Part shown: positions 1-8,974 of the stretch, in pieces
Numbering within the stretch: position 1 is the stretch's first letter
How the letters are laid out: each line of letters opens with the position of its first letter
Source: Breviolum minutum Mf 1.05b.01
Taxonomy: Eukaryota > Sar > Dinophyceae > Suessiales > Symbiodiniaceae
NCBI GenBank assembly: GCA_000507305.1
Contig: DF240460.1
Span: 1-64,000, forward strand
Direction of reading: 5' to 3'
Length of the DNA: 64,000 nucleotides
Translations under genes and position numbers: made by a program
Notes under the pieces: model-generated
What the model was told of the DNA's origin: nothing
Seen by the model: only the letters and a program-made list of their open reading frames with translations
Databases searched by the model: none

Positions 1-46
1 GGGCGATTTTTTGATGAGACTATGGATGGGGCGATGGTGATGACGA

Positions 47-175
47 GATCTATTTATGGATAGTTAAATTCCTGTTTTTGAGTGGAAAAACTGCCACTTT
101 TGAAATGGAACGATGCCTGTTTATGGATGGATAAGCAACCTGTTTATGGATGGATAAATGCCCGTTTCAGAATGG
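47..175. repeat. Degenerate tandem repeat, GTTTATGGATGGATAA-like
   Basis: Copies of a unit like GTTTATGGATGGATAA occur around 50-65, 118-134 and 139-156, separated by short stretches such as CCTGTTT and GCCCGTTTCAGAATGGA. No coding frame of interest overlaps it. Confidence 0.6.
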
Positions 176-208
176 ACAAACTGCATTATAAATCTAAATT
201 CTATGAGC

Positions 209-473
209 GGCCTTAGGGGGGTGTTGCTTGCCACGATATGGAGATAAAAATGTTAATATGATTTTTACATGATTTGGGGTGGAAAAATGTCCCTTGATAG
301 TTATGAAATATGTTGTGGGGAAAATGCCCCTAGTAGTGATGAAAATTGTTGGGGCAAAATATGGAAATAAGAATGTTAAGATGATTTTTACATGATATGG
401 GTGGAAAAATGCCCCTATGTAGTGATGAAATATATTGGGGCAAAATCGCGACAACCAACCCCCCCCTAAGGCC
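209..473. repeat. Inverted-repeat element with internal duplication
   Basis: GGCCTTAGGGGGG at 209-221 is matched by its reverse complement CCCCCCTAAGGCC at 461-473, giving 13-bp perfect terminal inverted repeats on a 265-bp element. Inside, a unit containing GATTTTTACATGAT and GTGGAAAAATG occurs twice (about 234-320 and 355-440). The minus-strand open frame across it is translated repeat and not a gene. A MITE-like nonautonomous element is the simplest reading. Confidence 0.75.
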
Positions 474-868
474 TCTCACTACTGCAGCTGTATCAACGTA
501 GAATCATTTGATGTTTACAAATTGGTTCATGCTGCACAAAGTTTCAACATACAGTCTACTGTACCAAGCTACAACCCTTAAACATCCAAGCTTTATCTCG
601 CGACCTCACACCACCGAAAACCCCCAATTTGGGTAGCTTTTTGGAAGGGAAATGGGACCCCGTAATTTCAGGATTTTCCAGCTTCTTTTTTGACCAGGCG
701 ATCGCCTACCAGAGGAGATGGTCATTTTACAGTCACATGGCGGACTTCGGACTTGAAAAGGGAACAGTAACCTCCAGGGAACCAAGTGTTTGCCTATGGA
801 ATAGGATAAACGTTTTTTGCCCTCCACAAGGTCTATATTTGGAAACTTTGATGAGTTGTTTTAAACAG
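474..868. other. No convincing gene
   Basis: The stretch is open in places on both strands (629-868 on +, 606-827 on -), but no exon with good boundaries was found. It ends in TTTTAAACAG, a plausible splice acceptor for the exon that starts at 869. Confidence 0.4.
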
Positions 869-947
869 GTTCCAGTCGCTGAAGCATCACAGCGTATTCA
901 CAATCTACAAGGGTTTGCATGGGATTTTCCTAAATCGCTGGCAGAAC
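869..947 (+). CDS. Candidate internal exon
   Basis: An acceptor-like TTTTAAACAG precedes 869 and CTG|GTCACA follows 947. The frame beginning GTT CCA GTC reads VPVAEASQRIHNLQGFAWDF and continues to ...SLAEL. A second frame (FQSLKHHSVFTIYK) is also open, so the reading frame is not certain. No family was recognised. It is the first coding island in the window and would belong to the same + strand gene as the exons from 1228. Confidence 0.4.
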
Positions 948-1227
948 TGGTCACATCAAACTTCTATTTTCATGGTCACATTTGAAGGTTTGCAAAGATT
1001 TACATATCATCATATCTTAAATGATGTGCATCATAACTCATCGACTCGTGGCACCTAAAATGATGATTTTCACATCATACAAGGTGAGCCCCTACCAGTT
1101 ATAAGTGGAGTTATAAGTTTTAACTCGTATAGGTAGGGTTCTTTCACCCCCAGTTACCCATTTCTATAAGGGCCCCATGATACTCCATTTCTCACGGTCG
1201 GCTCGGGGGATCACGGAATTTACCGAG

Positions 1228-1789
1228 GCACGACCCATCGCGTGCGGTGGTCTTCCAGCAGGATGTCCTTCGTTTGGTTGCCCAGGGAACCATGAGGGAA
1301 ATGCCCTACTTGGAGGATGATCCCAGGTATTCGTAAGTAGCTAGTAACAGGTTATATACTAGCTGGTAATCATTCCTGTTGTGGGGGGGGTTATTTGGAG
1401 GATCATCCCAGGTATTCGTAAGTAGTTAGGATCACCTCCATTAAAGAACGCCATGGAGTTGAAAGGCATTTCGTTGGCCCAGGTCTTGGGGACTTATGAT
1501 CACCATGGTTATTATAATTAAATGGCGGCATGATGGAATCATAGGGAAATTGCTGGTACCCTTAGGATGGTACCCTAGCTGTTTAACCCTCCAAGGAGTC
1601 CTTCAAAAGGGGATATACCCTATAAATACCCACTATGTAAGGTGTATATGGGGTTGATTATTAAGGGTACCATCCCAAGGGTACCACCATTTTCCCTATG
1701 ATGGAACCCTCTTTTCATCAAGGTTGGGCCAGAGCCACACGAATGGCTGGAAAAGGACTTGAGGCTATTGGAGATGGTTTGGATCTCAG
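1228..1789 (+). CDS. Three-exon segment, unknown protein
   Basis: Proposed exons are 1228-1326, 1430-1482 and 1733-1789. Exon 1 reads RAVVFQQDVLRLVAQGTMRE followed by MPYLEDDP and ends CCCAG|GTATTC. Exon 2 continues in phase as ITSIKERHGVERHFVGP. Exon 3 gives EPHEWLEKDLRLLEMVWIS and ends CTCAG|GTATTG. Codon phase carries through both junctions (2, then 1). Both introns are flanked by direct repeats, and the second contains a 135-bp inverted-repeat element. The charged, leucine-rich peptide suggests helices, but no family was recognised. The acceptor of exon 3 could instead be at 1722. Confidence 0.55.
1548..1705. repeat. Inverted-repeat element, GGTACCCTT family, copy 1
   Basis: Arms pair ATCATAGGGAAA...GGTACCCTTAGGATGG (about 1537-1575) with CCATCCCAAGGGTACC...TTTTCCCTATGAT (about 1672-1703). 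The core contains GGTTGATTATTAAGG. A second copy lies at 9083-9190. It occupies most of the intron between the exons ending at 1482 and starting at 1733. Confidence 0.7.
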
Positions 1790-1887
1790 GTATTGCACAG
1801 GTGTTTGTTGATGTTTTTTTGTTTGTCAAATTCGTCCAGCTCTGAAAGGGTTTCTGCTTGAATTATGATGGTTTGTTTGGAAGCAGA

Positions 1888-1958
1888 GTCGGTCAGTTGA
1901 TGAATGTGAAGCCAGTGGGTTCAGGATGGTTCCGGTTGAATCGGCCAGAAGTAGAAAT
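1888..1958 (+). CDS. Candidate exon, frame ambiguous
   Basis: The island reads GQLMNVKPVGSGWFRLNRPE followed by VEI, ending ATT|GTAATT. An overlapping frame stays open to about 2098 and is cysteine-rich (VDECEASGFRMVPVESARS...), so the true frame is undecided. Either can accept the one-base phase left by the exon ending at 1789. Confidence 0.35.
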
Positions 1959-2174
1959 TGTAATTTAGCTTGTCCAAGGGAAAGCACATGCAGCATCTTT
2001 TCTGGAACCCCTTTCTCAATTGCTTTGATAGGATGTCACAGGGCACAAGACCCATCATTTCCTAACCTGAGGTTTTGCAACAAACTTACTTGTTTGTAAG
2101 CAGGAAATTGTAGAACCACCTGCCATCATTGGCTCCATGAAATCCCCAAAAAACACATCAGTGTACTTGCTCAG

Positions 2175-2274
2175 GATCTGTAGTCAATGGTGGGCAGGAG
2201 ACGACTTGGCATGGGGGTGTTTCAACTGGGGGCTACACACACATGCAGAAAAGAAGACAGTTTTGGGATTTTGT
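2175..2274 (+). CDS. Candidate exon
   Basis: After TTGCTCAG the frame reads SVVNGGQETTWHGGVSTGGY then THMQKRRQFWDF, stopping at TAG just after a GTGTAG donor-like site. Codon texture is good. No family was recognised. It lies between exons of the same strand, so it is taken as part of that gene. Confidence 0.5.
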
Positions 2275-2507
2275 GTAGAAAGCCACCCAATTTCGTAAGA
2301 ATTGTGGCATATTGCATCTTGAATATCAAACTCGGCTCTGAAAGTGCATGGTGTTTCCAGGTGTGTTGAGTGCGGATCTCCAAGTTTTTCCAGGAATTAT
2401 GGAAGTAATTTGCCGCAAATAAAAGCTCACATCAAGGGAGACAACAGATTTCTTTGCTGCATCACAGCAAGTGGTGTGATTTCCACCCCATCAGATAAGG
2501 TCTGAAG

Positions 2508-4303
2508 GTGTCAAGATACGAGGGATGGATGAATTTGATTACCTTTTTGGGTCCAATTCATATCGATCATTGGATCGGAACTCAAGTCAAATTGACTTTC
2601 ATTTGTTAAATACTCCTGTCACCAGCGGGAAAATCTATCGCCGATTTGCAAAAGTTCATGGCCGACTTTCCAATGATCCCCCAGGGCAGCCCAGCCGAAA
2701 GATTTGTGACCAATGTTGGCAACTCGTTGCCATGTCAACGGCGTTAACTGTCCAGCAAATTTGGGGCAGGATATTGATGCTTCCAAAGATAACAGTGCGG
2801 AGGCAAGGATTTCATGGATTCGTGGCTGTCGGTCCGTCGTTTTTTTAAAGATTTTGGAGCGATTCTTGAAACATGAGTTTCGGAAGTACAACATGTAGCG
2901 TAGAATTACATAAAATTATATTTACATGAAATTATATGAACATCTTACATAACAAGTATATAGTTTGTGTTATATTGTGTTCATCTCAAAGTAAAATCCT
3001 GCATTCCCAGCATTTCTTCTCCCATCCTAGTAGTACAGACAAGTCAAGTAATTATATATATTACACATATCTATATAATACATCAATATTGTCTTGTATG
3101 TAAACTTATTACGGTACTTCTGGTACTTGTTCGGTGATGTTTGGGGGTTATGTTTAACTAATCATTGGGACCATATCAAACCCCACGGTCTCAGGCAGCG
3201 GCTGCAGCGGCTTTGCGATCTTCCAGCTCCTATGGACGATCAGCTGAGAGGTTGGGGGGGGACCGGGGGACCTGACAAGCTGAGCTGCGGGACATCCTGA
3301 AAAAAAATGCCCCCAAGAAATGGCTGGAAATGGTAGATCCCTTTAACGGAAAACCCATTTCTAGGTCCGTTTTGTTTCAAATATATTCTATTTTCACCCC
3401 GAACATTAGGGACATGATCCAACTTTGACGAACGCGCATATTTTGCAATTGGGTGGTTTTCCAACCACCAACTAGAAATGCATTTGTAATTCAGCATACA
3501 CTTTTCATTTGTAAATACTTTGGATGTAGCTAAAGTCTTTATATCCACCAAAGATTGGAATTAATGGGAAGTATAGTTTGGCCTCACTTGTTTGGGTGAA
3601 GGATGCGACCTCAAAATGACAAAAAATGCTGATTTCTTTTTGGTAAATTTGTTTAACTGGATTCCTGGCTCACTAATATGGCCTCAAAAGACATTACTAG
3701 CAATATTTTGTTTAAGATACTGGATTGGTTTTGACTTGTATATTTTCCGTGTAGGATTGACATTGAGTTTATGCCCTACTGCATGAGGCTGCGACCTATT
3801 CAGCGCTTCTTTGCATTGTGTTTGGTGGCCATGACGAAGGCTTGTATCCTGTGGATGTCTTTCAGATATTTGGATTTTTGTGGGGCCTTTTGAAAAAGTC
3901 GCAACACAAGATCACAGATGTTCAGGGTAGTCCTCATTGGTGAAGTATTCCCAAGAAGTTAGATCTTGCTCGAAAGTGATGCAGAGGAACGCAGCAATAC
4001 CAACTGTAGATGATCTTACAGTAGTTTGTCCAGAATGTAAATCAGTTGCAAAAAGTAGGGAAACACTGAAACAGTGCCGGTCCAACGTAAAAACATCTCT
4101 TCAGTTCTATTCCTACCTGCAGTGTGCTGTCCTTTCACATCTATCACTTGATACAGTGAATAATCATGAATAATCACCAGTCCTGTTCTACAAATGATCA
4201 CCAGCAAGCAAACGAGCAAAAGAGGGAGGAAAACAAACGATTTTCATGGAGGGCAGCACAAATCATGATTCCGCATGACTTATTGCAACAAAACCATCTA
4301 ATA
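2508..4303 (+). CDS. Multi-exon gene segment, phase-consistent, unknown protein
   Basis: Proposed exons: 2508-2585, 2626-2705 (or 2714), 2770-2831, 3195-3250, 3280-3364, 3476-3510, 3768-3926, 3956-4155 and 4205-4303. Phase carries across every junction listed. The product contains SIADLQKFMADFPMIPQGSP, DIDASKDNSAEARISWIRGC, RQRLQRLCDLPAPMDDQLR, ELRDILKKNAPKKWLEM, a hydrophobic stretch HEAATYSALLCIVFGGHDEG, VCPECKSVAKSRETLKQC and QANEQKREENKRFSWRAAQI. The hydrophobic stretch may be a membrane segment and CPEC could bind metal, but no family was recognised. Introns are 29-363 nt. Introns 3251-3279 and 3927-3955 are both 29 nt, and 3365-3475 is an inverted-repeat element. The end near 4303 has no GT donor; a GC donor after GACTTATT is possible. 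Confidence 0.6.
3358..3478 (+). mobile_element. Introner-like element, GTGGTTTC family, copy 1
   Basis: The intron 3365-3475 starts CTAG|GTCCGTTTTG and ends AACCACCAACTAG. It shares GACGAACGCGCATATTTTGCAATTGGGTGG with copies at 36948-37046, 57398-57495 and, more distantly, 36089-36187 and 56939-57032. All copies lie in the same orientation as the exons. Flanking exons join in phase (…NGKPIS|R NAFVIQHTLF). Confidence 0.65.
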
Positions 4304-4437
4304 TAGGACATACTACTTACATCTTTTGACATCGGTATTGGATGGTATTGGCATGCCTAAAGAACTATTGAATCCACAAAAGGACAATTGGGAGTGACAA
4401 ATTTTGAGCGATAGCCATAGCCATACCGCAGTCATTT

Positions 4438-4629
4438 TTGCAGTGGTTTTTCATGCTACCAAAACACAGTGTCACCCACCGGCCAATTGGCAAACAGGCC
4501 AGTTTGTCACGCATGTCCGACTCAAGGGAACGTTTGATTGTCACTAGGCACGAAGGAAGTGATGTTGGGTGGGAAAGGCAACAAATATCATCTAATCAAA
4601 CCCAACAACCTAAGCATTCTGACAATTGA
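4438..4629 (+). CDS. Candidate exon, possibly terminal
   Basis: After ATTTTTGCAG the frame stays open for 64 codons to TGA, reading HRPIGKQASLSRMSDSRERL then IVTRHEGSDVGWERQQISSN. It is Ser/Arg-rich and hydrophilic. No clear GT donor precedes the stop, and AT-rich noncoding DNA follows, so this could be the 3' end of the 0.9-4.6 kb gene. Confidence 0.5.
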   Translation: MQWFFMLPKHSVTHRPIGKQASLSRMSDSRERLIVTRHEGSDVGWERQQISSNQTQQPKHSDN

Positions 4630-4639
4630 TTGCCCCTAT

Positions 4640-5185
4640 ATTGCCATATAGTACTGTATCCATTCATCATCCCAGGTTTTTGTATTGTCAGATTTGGTCA
4701 AATAGGTTGCTTCACATGTAAGTCTAGATACTGTTTCCACCGGACAGTTCCTTAACTGGGAGCAGGGAATCATCAATATGAATTGCTTCAATGTATTTAC
4801 AGTTATATTGATTTTATACATATATAACANAAGAATATTAATCAATATATTAGAAAAATTCAAAAATATAGTAAGAGATATATCAGAAAGAATGGTAGAA
4901 TATGAATATTAGAAATGATATAGGGATGTTTAGAAGAAACTATTATTTCTTGGAAATAATGGAGAAAATAAAATATATGGTATTTGATTTTTTTTTTTAT
5001 CATTTTATTTTTAGGCTTATATATTTTTATATTTATAACAGAGTCCGAATACATAGAATATCAAAATTTTCTATTCCGGTATTTAACTATTAAAAAAAAT
5101 ATACATAGAATATCCAGTGATGCTCCCCTCCAGTCTCTCCTATCTCCATCCGACGTTTTTCCTTCTCCCTCTTCTCTTCCCATCC
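4640..5185. other. AT-rich noncoding stretch with one ambiguous base
   Basis: Long A/T runs and Ile/Tyr/Phe-rich open frames on both strands are characteristic of noncoding AT-rich DNA. Position 4830 is an N. Short motifs ATACATAGAATATC (about 5049 and 5101) recur inverted as ATATTCTATGTAT near 5421, 5791 and 5884. Confidence 0.6.
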
Positions 5186-5188
5186 ACT

Positions 5189-5710
5189 GGCGTGGGGTGG
5201 ACCCTTATGAACCCCAAAAAATTGATTTTTTGAAAGGTTTTACATAATAAAAAGTAACTGGAAAAGTTCTTCTTTATTTTTGGTCTTTATTTCCTCTTGC
5301 CTGCTGTTGCCGGACCCTTCCCTGGGACAAATGAAAAAATGCACTGCCAGTTTGTATTCGTGACCTTATTGGTGAACTTACTGGGTCTGTTTCTTTCTGC
5401 TCCTAACATCCTATATCAATATTCTATGTATTAGTCGCCCAATGGTATTGACACAATGCAGTGGTATCAAACATATGTGAAGGTTACGTACATTTAGTAT
5501 TGTGGCTTGCTTGGCATTGCCGGCATGGGGTGGACCCTTATGAACGCCAAAAAATTGATTTTTTGAAAGGTTTTACATGATAAAAAGTAACTGGAAAAGT
5601 TCTTCTTTGTTTTGTCTTTTATTTCCTCTTGCCAGTTGTTGCCGGACCCTTCCCTGGGACAAATGAAAAAATGTACTACCAGTTTGTATTCGTGACCTTA
5701 CTGGTTCCAT
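5189..5710. repeat. 180-bp direct repeat pair
   Basis: About 5189-5370 and 5527-5708 are near-identical: both carry GTGGACCCTTATGAAC, ATTGATTTTTTGAAAGG, CTGGAAAAGTTCTTCTTT, GCCGGACCCTTCCCTGGGAC and TTTGTATTCGTGACCTTA. The offset is about 338 bp. The arms lie among ATATTCTATGTAT motifs. This suggests a duplicated element or a segmental duplication. Confidence 0.75.
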
Positions 5711-5943
5711 TTCTGCACCTATCCGGTTTGTTTCATGAGGTAATTGCTGAATTCGTTGTGTGCCTAAAAGTATCTTCAGAATTGGGAAAAATATTCTATG
5801 TATGAATTTGTCAGATTCTATGTATGTAGTTTTGAGCTCCAATTCCTGATGCCCTATGAAGATAGTGACAACCCCAATTCCATATTCTATGTATTTGGGG
5901 TCTATTATATATATATATATATTCATATACATGTTGCAAACAG

Positions 5944-6687
5944 AGACAGAGAGGCGAGGTATCCTCGGTATCCTCGTTATCTCCTCGTCGTTGGCGAATC
6001 TCCAAGGAATTGATGGACTCTTTGGATTCCTACACGGCTCAGGCCATTTGCGAGGCACGATGCCTCGTCATTGGTCAGTGACCGTAAATTCCATGAATAC
6101 ATTTTCGCTTATGAATGGTCACTTAGGAAACCGGCATCTTTCGGAAAAAAACCAAGACGAAGTTACGAAATAATCGAGTCACTTCGGTGTAGTCAAAATT
6201 AGCTTCTCTCATTAGAAGCTTACAATGTCCAGATCTTCTAACTCGTGTCAAAGAGGAACTTGAGGGACTGGTTGGTATTTTTGGGCCACCTGTGGCACTC
6301 GTGTTTTCAGCAAGGCCATTTTGGAGTTACTCACTTTGCCCAAAAACATCGGCCTCTTCTCCAAAAGTGCGGGTTCCCTTTCCAGCGACGAGATTCGCGA
6401 CACCATTGACTCCATTGGATCGACAGTACCATCAACCTGTAGAAGCAACCGGACACAGCATTTGGTATAAGATTTTATCTAGGGGTTGGAAGTCACCGAG
6501 ATTCGCCTCAGTTTTTTGCCTCTTGAGGTAGTATCGACAAGACATTGATGAGTTGGAAACCTGGAGTTGTTGGAAAATTGGAAGATCCAGAAAATCAGCG
6601 TGGCTTATGGGGGATTATGGAGGGGATAGTATACAAGTCTTTCTTGTAGCATTGCAATTTGTAACCTTTTTGGGAGATATACACAAC
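5944..6687 (+). CDS. Four-exon segment, phase-consistent, unknown protein
   Basis: Exons 5944-6073, 6233-6270, 6315-6425 and 6532-6687. The product reads RRWRISKELMDSLDSYTAQA, ICEARCLVI, DLLTRVKEELEGL, AILELLTLPKNIGLFSKSAG, SLSSDEIRDTIDSIGST, then YRQDIDELETWSCWKIGRSR and a hydrophobic end QVFLVALQFVTFLGDIHN. Donors are ATTG|GTCAGTG, CTG|GTTGGT, ACA|GTACCA and the near-consensus ACA|GTAAGC. Phases (1, 0, 0, 1) agree at each join. The amphipathic helices followed by a hydrophobic segment suggest a membrane-associated protein, but no family was recognised. A 44-nt intron lies at 6271-6314. Confidence 0.65.
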
Positions 6688-6805
6688 AGTAAGCGTTGAT
6701 ATGAATATGCAGTATATTTATATAGTATAATTACATACAATTATGATAGTTACCTCCCATTTACCACCCCCTCAATAGTTTGGTTGGCTTGGGGTTTGGA
6801 AGTTA

Positions 6806-7065
6806 TTGAGTTGCTCTAAATGGCTATTTCCTGTCATTCGTGTTGTTTTTTGTTGCTTGTACAAACGTTTCCTTAGAATCAAATCTCGCAAAAGTCTCAA
6901 CTTTCAGTGGAGTTGTTTTTTTTTCAACTGTTACAGGCAACTCTTGGTTCAGGCCGGTAGCATATCTCATTTTGCTGATGCGAGACGGCTAGCGGTAGGG
7001 CAACTCCACAACGTGCCTGGTCAAACGAGGCATGGAACAAACCTTCCAACAGCCTGAGTCCGCGG
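6806..7065 (+). CDS. Exon-rich interval, two candidate exons
   Basis: One frame is open over 6806-7057, including KWLFPVIRVVFCCLYKRFLR. After TGTTACAG at 6936 a clear island (6937-6994) reads QLLVQAGSISHFADARRLA and ends AGCG|GTAGGG. Further on, an overlapping frame reads LVKRGMEQTFQQPESAERTW (about 7010-7080). Boundaries and the frame of the last piece are uncertain. It follows in order from the exon ending at 6687. Confidence 0.45.
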
Positions 7066-7429
7066 AACGTACCTGGGACTGGAAAAGGTAGATTCACACT
7101 AAATCACGTGTGCCCAGAGCCGGCAAGAGCCTGTCCCGAAGGAAACTTGATATCAAGTTTTGATATAACTTGTAACTCCATATCAAGTTGTGCATCATCT
7201 TAGTATATACTTCAAATCAACTTGTGATGCACTTACTTTTCAAGGCTGACTCCTTGGATTTCCCCTATCTTGCTTCCCCAAGGATCACTGATTGCCTTTG
7301 TCGCTTCCCCAGATGACAAGGGTTTAAATGGTGCGACTTGAAAACAGACGATTGGTCACAACTCTTGGAATAGACATGTTATTGCTACAACTCGCAGCTT
7401 TTGTCAGTCAATCATGCTTTTGAACATAC

Positions 7430-7530
7430 GTACCCTCCAGGGAACTAACATATCCCACCATACGGGAAAAGGAAAATCATCGACTCAAAAGTGCCTTGGG
7501 AAAAGGATATGTTAGTTTCCAGGAAGGTAA
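7430..7530. repeat. Inverted-repeat element, TACCCTCCAGGGAACTAACA family
   Basis: TACCCTCCAGGGAACTAACA near 7432 pairs with TGTTAGTTTCCAGGAAGGTA near 7509. Related copies lie at about 20330-20432 and 43065-43165, and half-copies elsewhere. Confidence 0.7.
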
Positions 7531-7584
7531 TATTTCACCAACCTAGACTTCCCTGAAATAAGGGGTCCCATTTCCCTTCCTCAG

Positions 7585-7834
7585 CTACCTTTTGGGGTGA
7601 GGTACCTTCCAATATCTCTGAACGTCTTTGCATCATCCTTGCTATTTTCCGAGACCGATTCTGCAAAGTCATTGCGCTATGGTCCGCCAAGCGGTTTTAT
7701 TCACAGAAAACTGAGAAAATGAAACGTCAGTCATCCTCAGAGTGAACCAAGAACACAGACAAAACACATGTAACAGCAACAGCAAGAACAATAGCAACAA
7801 CGACAACGACAACGACAACAACGCCGCCACCACC

Positions 7835-7881
<47 letters not shown>

Positions 7882-8195
7882 AAACCACCACAACCACAAC
7901 CACAACGTCAACGACAACGACAACGACAACGACAAGGACAAGGACAACAACAAGGACAACAACAACGACAATGATAACGACAATGACAACGACAACCACA
8001 ACGACAACAACAACCATCAGAAGTGTTGCATTTGACAGTTTGATCGATTTCTTGTTGTATCCATATTATCAGATCAAATCAGGACTCTTGTTGTCAAACT
8101 TGTGGCCTGGTTCCGTCCTCTCGACTGAGCCCCAGGCTGATATCCTTTGGAAGTACCTGAAGCCAGACTCACGTATTGCAGAAGAAGGGCTGAAG
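7585..8195 (+). CDS. Two exons joined in phase across a microsatellite intron
   Basis: Exon 7585 (or 7602)-7693 reads VPSNISERLCIILAIFRDRF then CKVIALWSAK and ends AAGCG|GTTTTA in phase 2. Exon 8021-8195 begins after ACCATCAG and completes the codon to give R, then SVAFDSLIDFLLYPYYQIKS and, farther on, QADILWKYLKPDSRIAEEGL K. It ends CTGAAG|GTACTC. The intron (7694-8020) carries the AAC/GAC repeat. No family was recognised. An overlapping frame at 7602-7720 (SLNVFASSLLFSETDSAKSL) is also open but has no phase partner. Confidence 0.6.
7776..8018 (+). repeat. (AAC/GAC)n trinucleotide microsatellite
   Basis: An imperfect array of AAC, GAC, ACC and AAG triplets runs about 240 bp. Translated, it gives poly-Asn/Asp, poly-Thr or, on the minus strand, poly-Leu and poly-Val open frames. 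Because the flanking exons join in phase without it, it is interpreted as intronic and not coding. Confidence 0.8.
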
Positions 8196-8225
8196 GTACT
8201 CGGGGAGTTTCATGGTGTTTGAGGA

Positions 8226-8560
8226 TCGTTCAGGCTTTTTCAGACTCACAAATTTGCCTGCAGTTGCGGCATCGATGTCAATGCATGTGTTTAAGATTAT
8301 CCAATGTTAGACATGTATATATCAAAATATTATACTTAAGACATCATCACTTGATTTTTTTTGCCATTCTTCACCTACAGCTGGATATTTTCTTGGCAAA
8401 TGGTGAGGTCGTGGTCTTTCCATGTAAAATCCAACAAGGTCCAGCCACAGTGTCAACATCCACAAAGCCAAACGCCAGGCATCAGTGCGCATTGTGCGAC
8501 CATTATTGGAGTACGTGTCTTAAGACTTTGGGCGCTGCAGGGCGATTTTGTCAGTAATTC
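8226..8560 (+). CDS. Long open coding island, frame ambiguous
   Basis: One frame is open from about 8150 to 8557. It includes AFSDSQICLQLRHRCQCMC at 8238-8300 and, after CACCTACAG, LDIFLANGEVVVFPCKIQQG and a cysteine cluster HQCALCDHYWSTCLKTLG. A second frame over 8400-8580 (VQPQCQHPQSQTPGISAHCA) is also open. An AT-rich piece (8308-8355) between the islands looks intronic. No family was recognised. Confidence 0.45.
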
Positions 8561-8584
8561 AGGTTCCCATGGTATGGATTAGTT

Positions 8585-8879
8585 GTGCATTGTTGGCTCA
8601 TGAACTCAATCACGCACTGCTTAGGCTGGTTCTTGCCAAGTTTGCCGTGTTCATGTCAGATTCACATCTTTCCAGAAATCCTGTGTTTCTTTGAGGTTGT
8701 TGTCCAGATCCGATACCAGCAAAGAGCAAAAGTCCAAAATCTTCACTATCATCAGACAAGGCAGGTGGGTTCATGATATCCACCGATCCATTCGCGACAG
8801 ATCCTACTGTTGGATTTGGTGAAGGAATTCAAACTGGACAGATAGCGAGCATTAGCAGCGAATTTGAATAGTGAGTGAC
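8585..8879 (+). CDS. Exon pair ending at a canonical donor
   Basis: The first part reads ALLAHELNHALLRLVLAKFA then VFMSDSHLSRNP. The second part reads PIPAKSKSPKSSLSSDKAGG then FMISTDPFATDPTVGFGEGI and QTGQIASISSEFE, ending GAATA|GTGAGT, a consensus donor. The two parts are in the same frame but separated by one TGA near 8695, so a small intron, or a misread base, lies between them. The second part is Ser-rich and disordered-looking. Confidence 0.55.
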
Positions 8880-8974
8880 ACTCACTTTCTTTTCACATTT
8901 TGATGATAATTTTAAACATACCTACTAATTATATAGCTTGATGTTGTCAAACAGGAACATGGTCTGTTTTACAG

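Noticed and set aside
3757..3900. Frame reading IDIEFMPYCMRLRPIQRFF over the exon at 3768
   Set aside because: The other frame (HEAATYSALLCIVFGG) fits phase with exons on both sides, so this one is taken as a shadow.
4860..5054. AT-rich Ile/Tyr/Phe-rich frames on both strands
   Set aside because: Composition artefact of AT-rich DNA with TA-rich repeats; no splice-bounded island.
7669..8035. Open frames of poly-Leu, poly-Val, poly-Asn and poly-Thr over the AAC/GAC array
   Set aside because: They are translations of a trinucleotide repeat, and the flanking exons join in phase without it.
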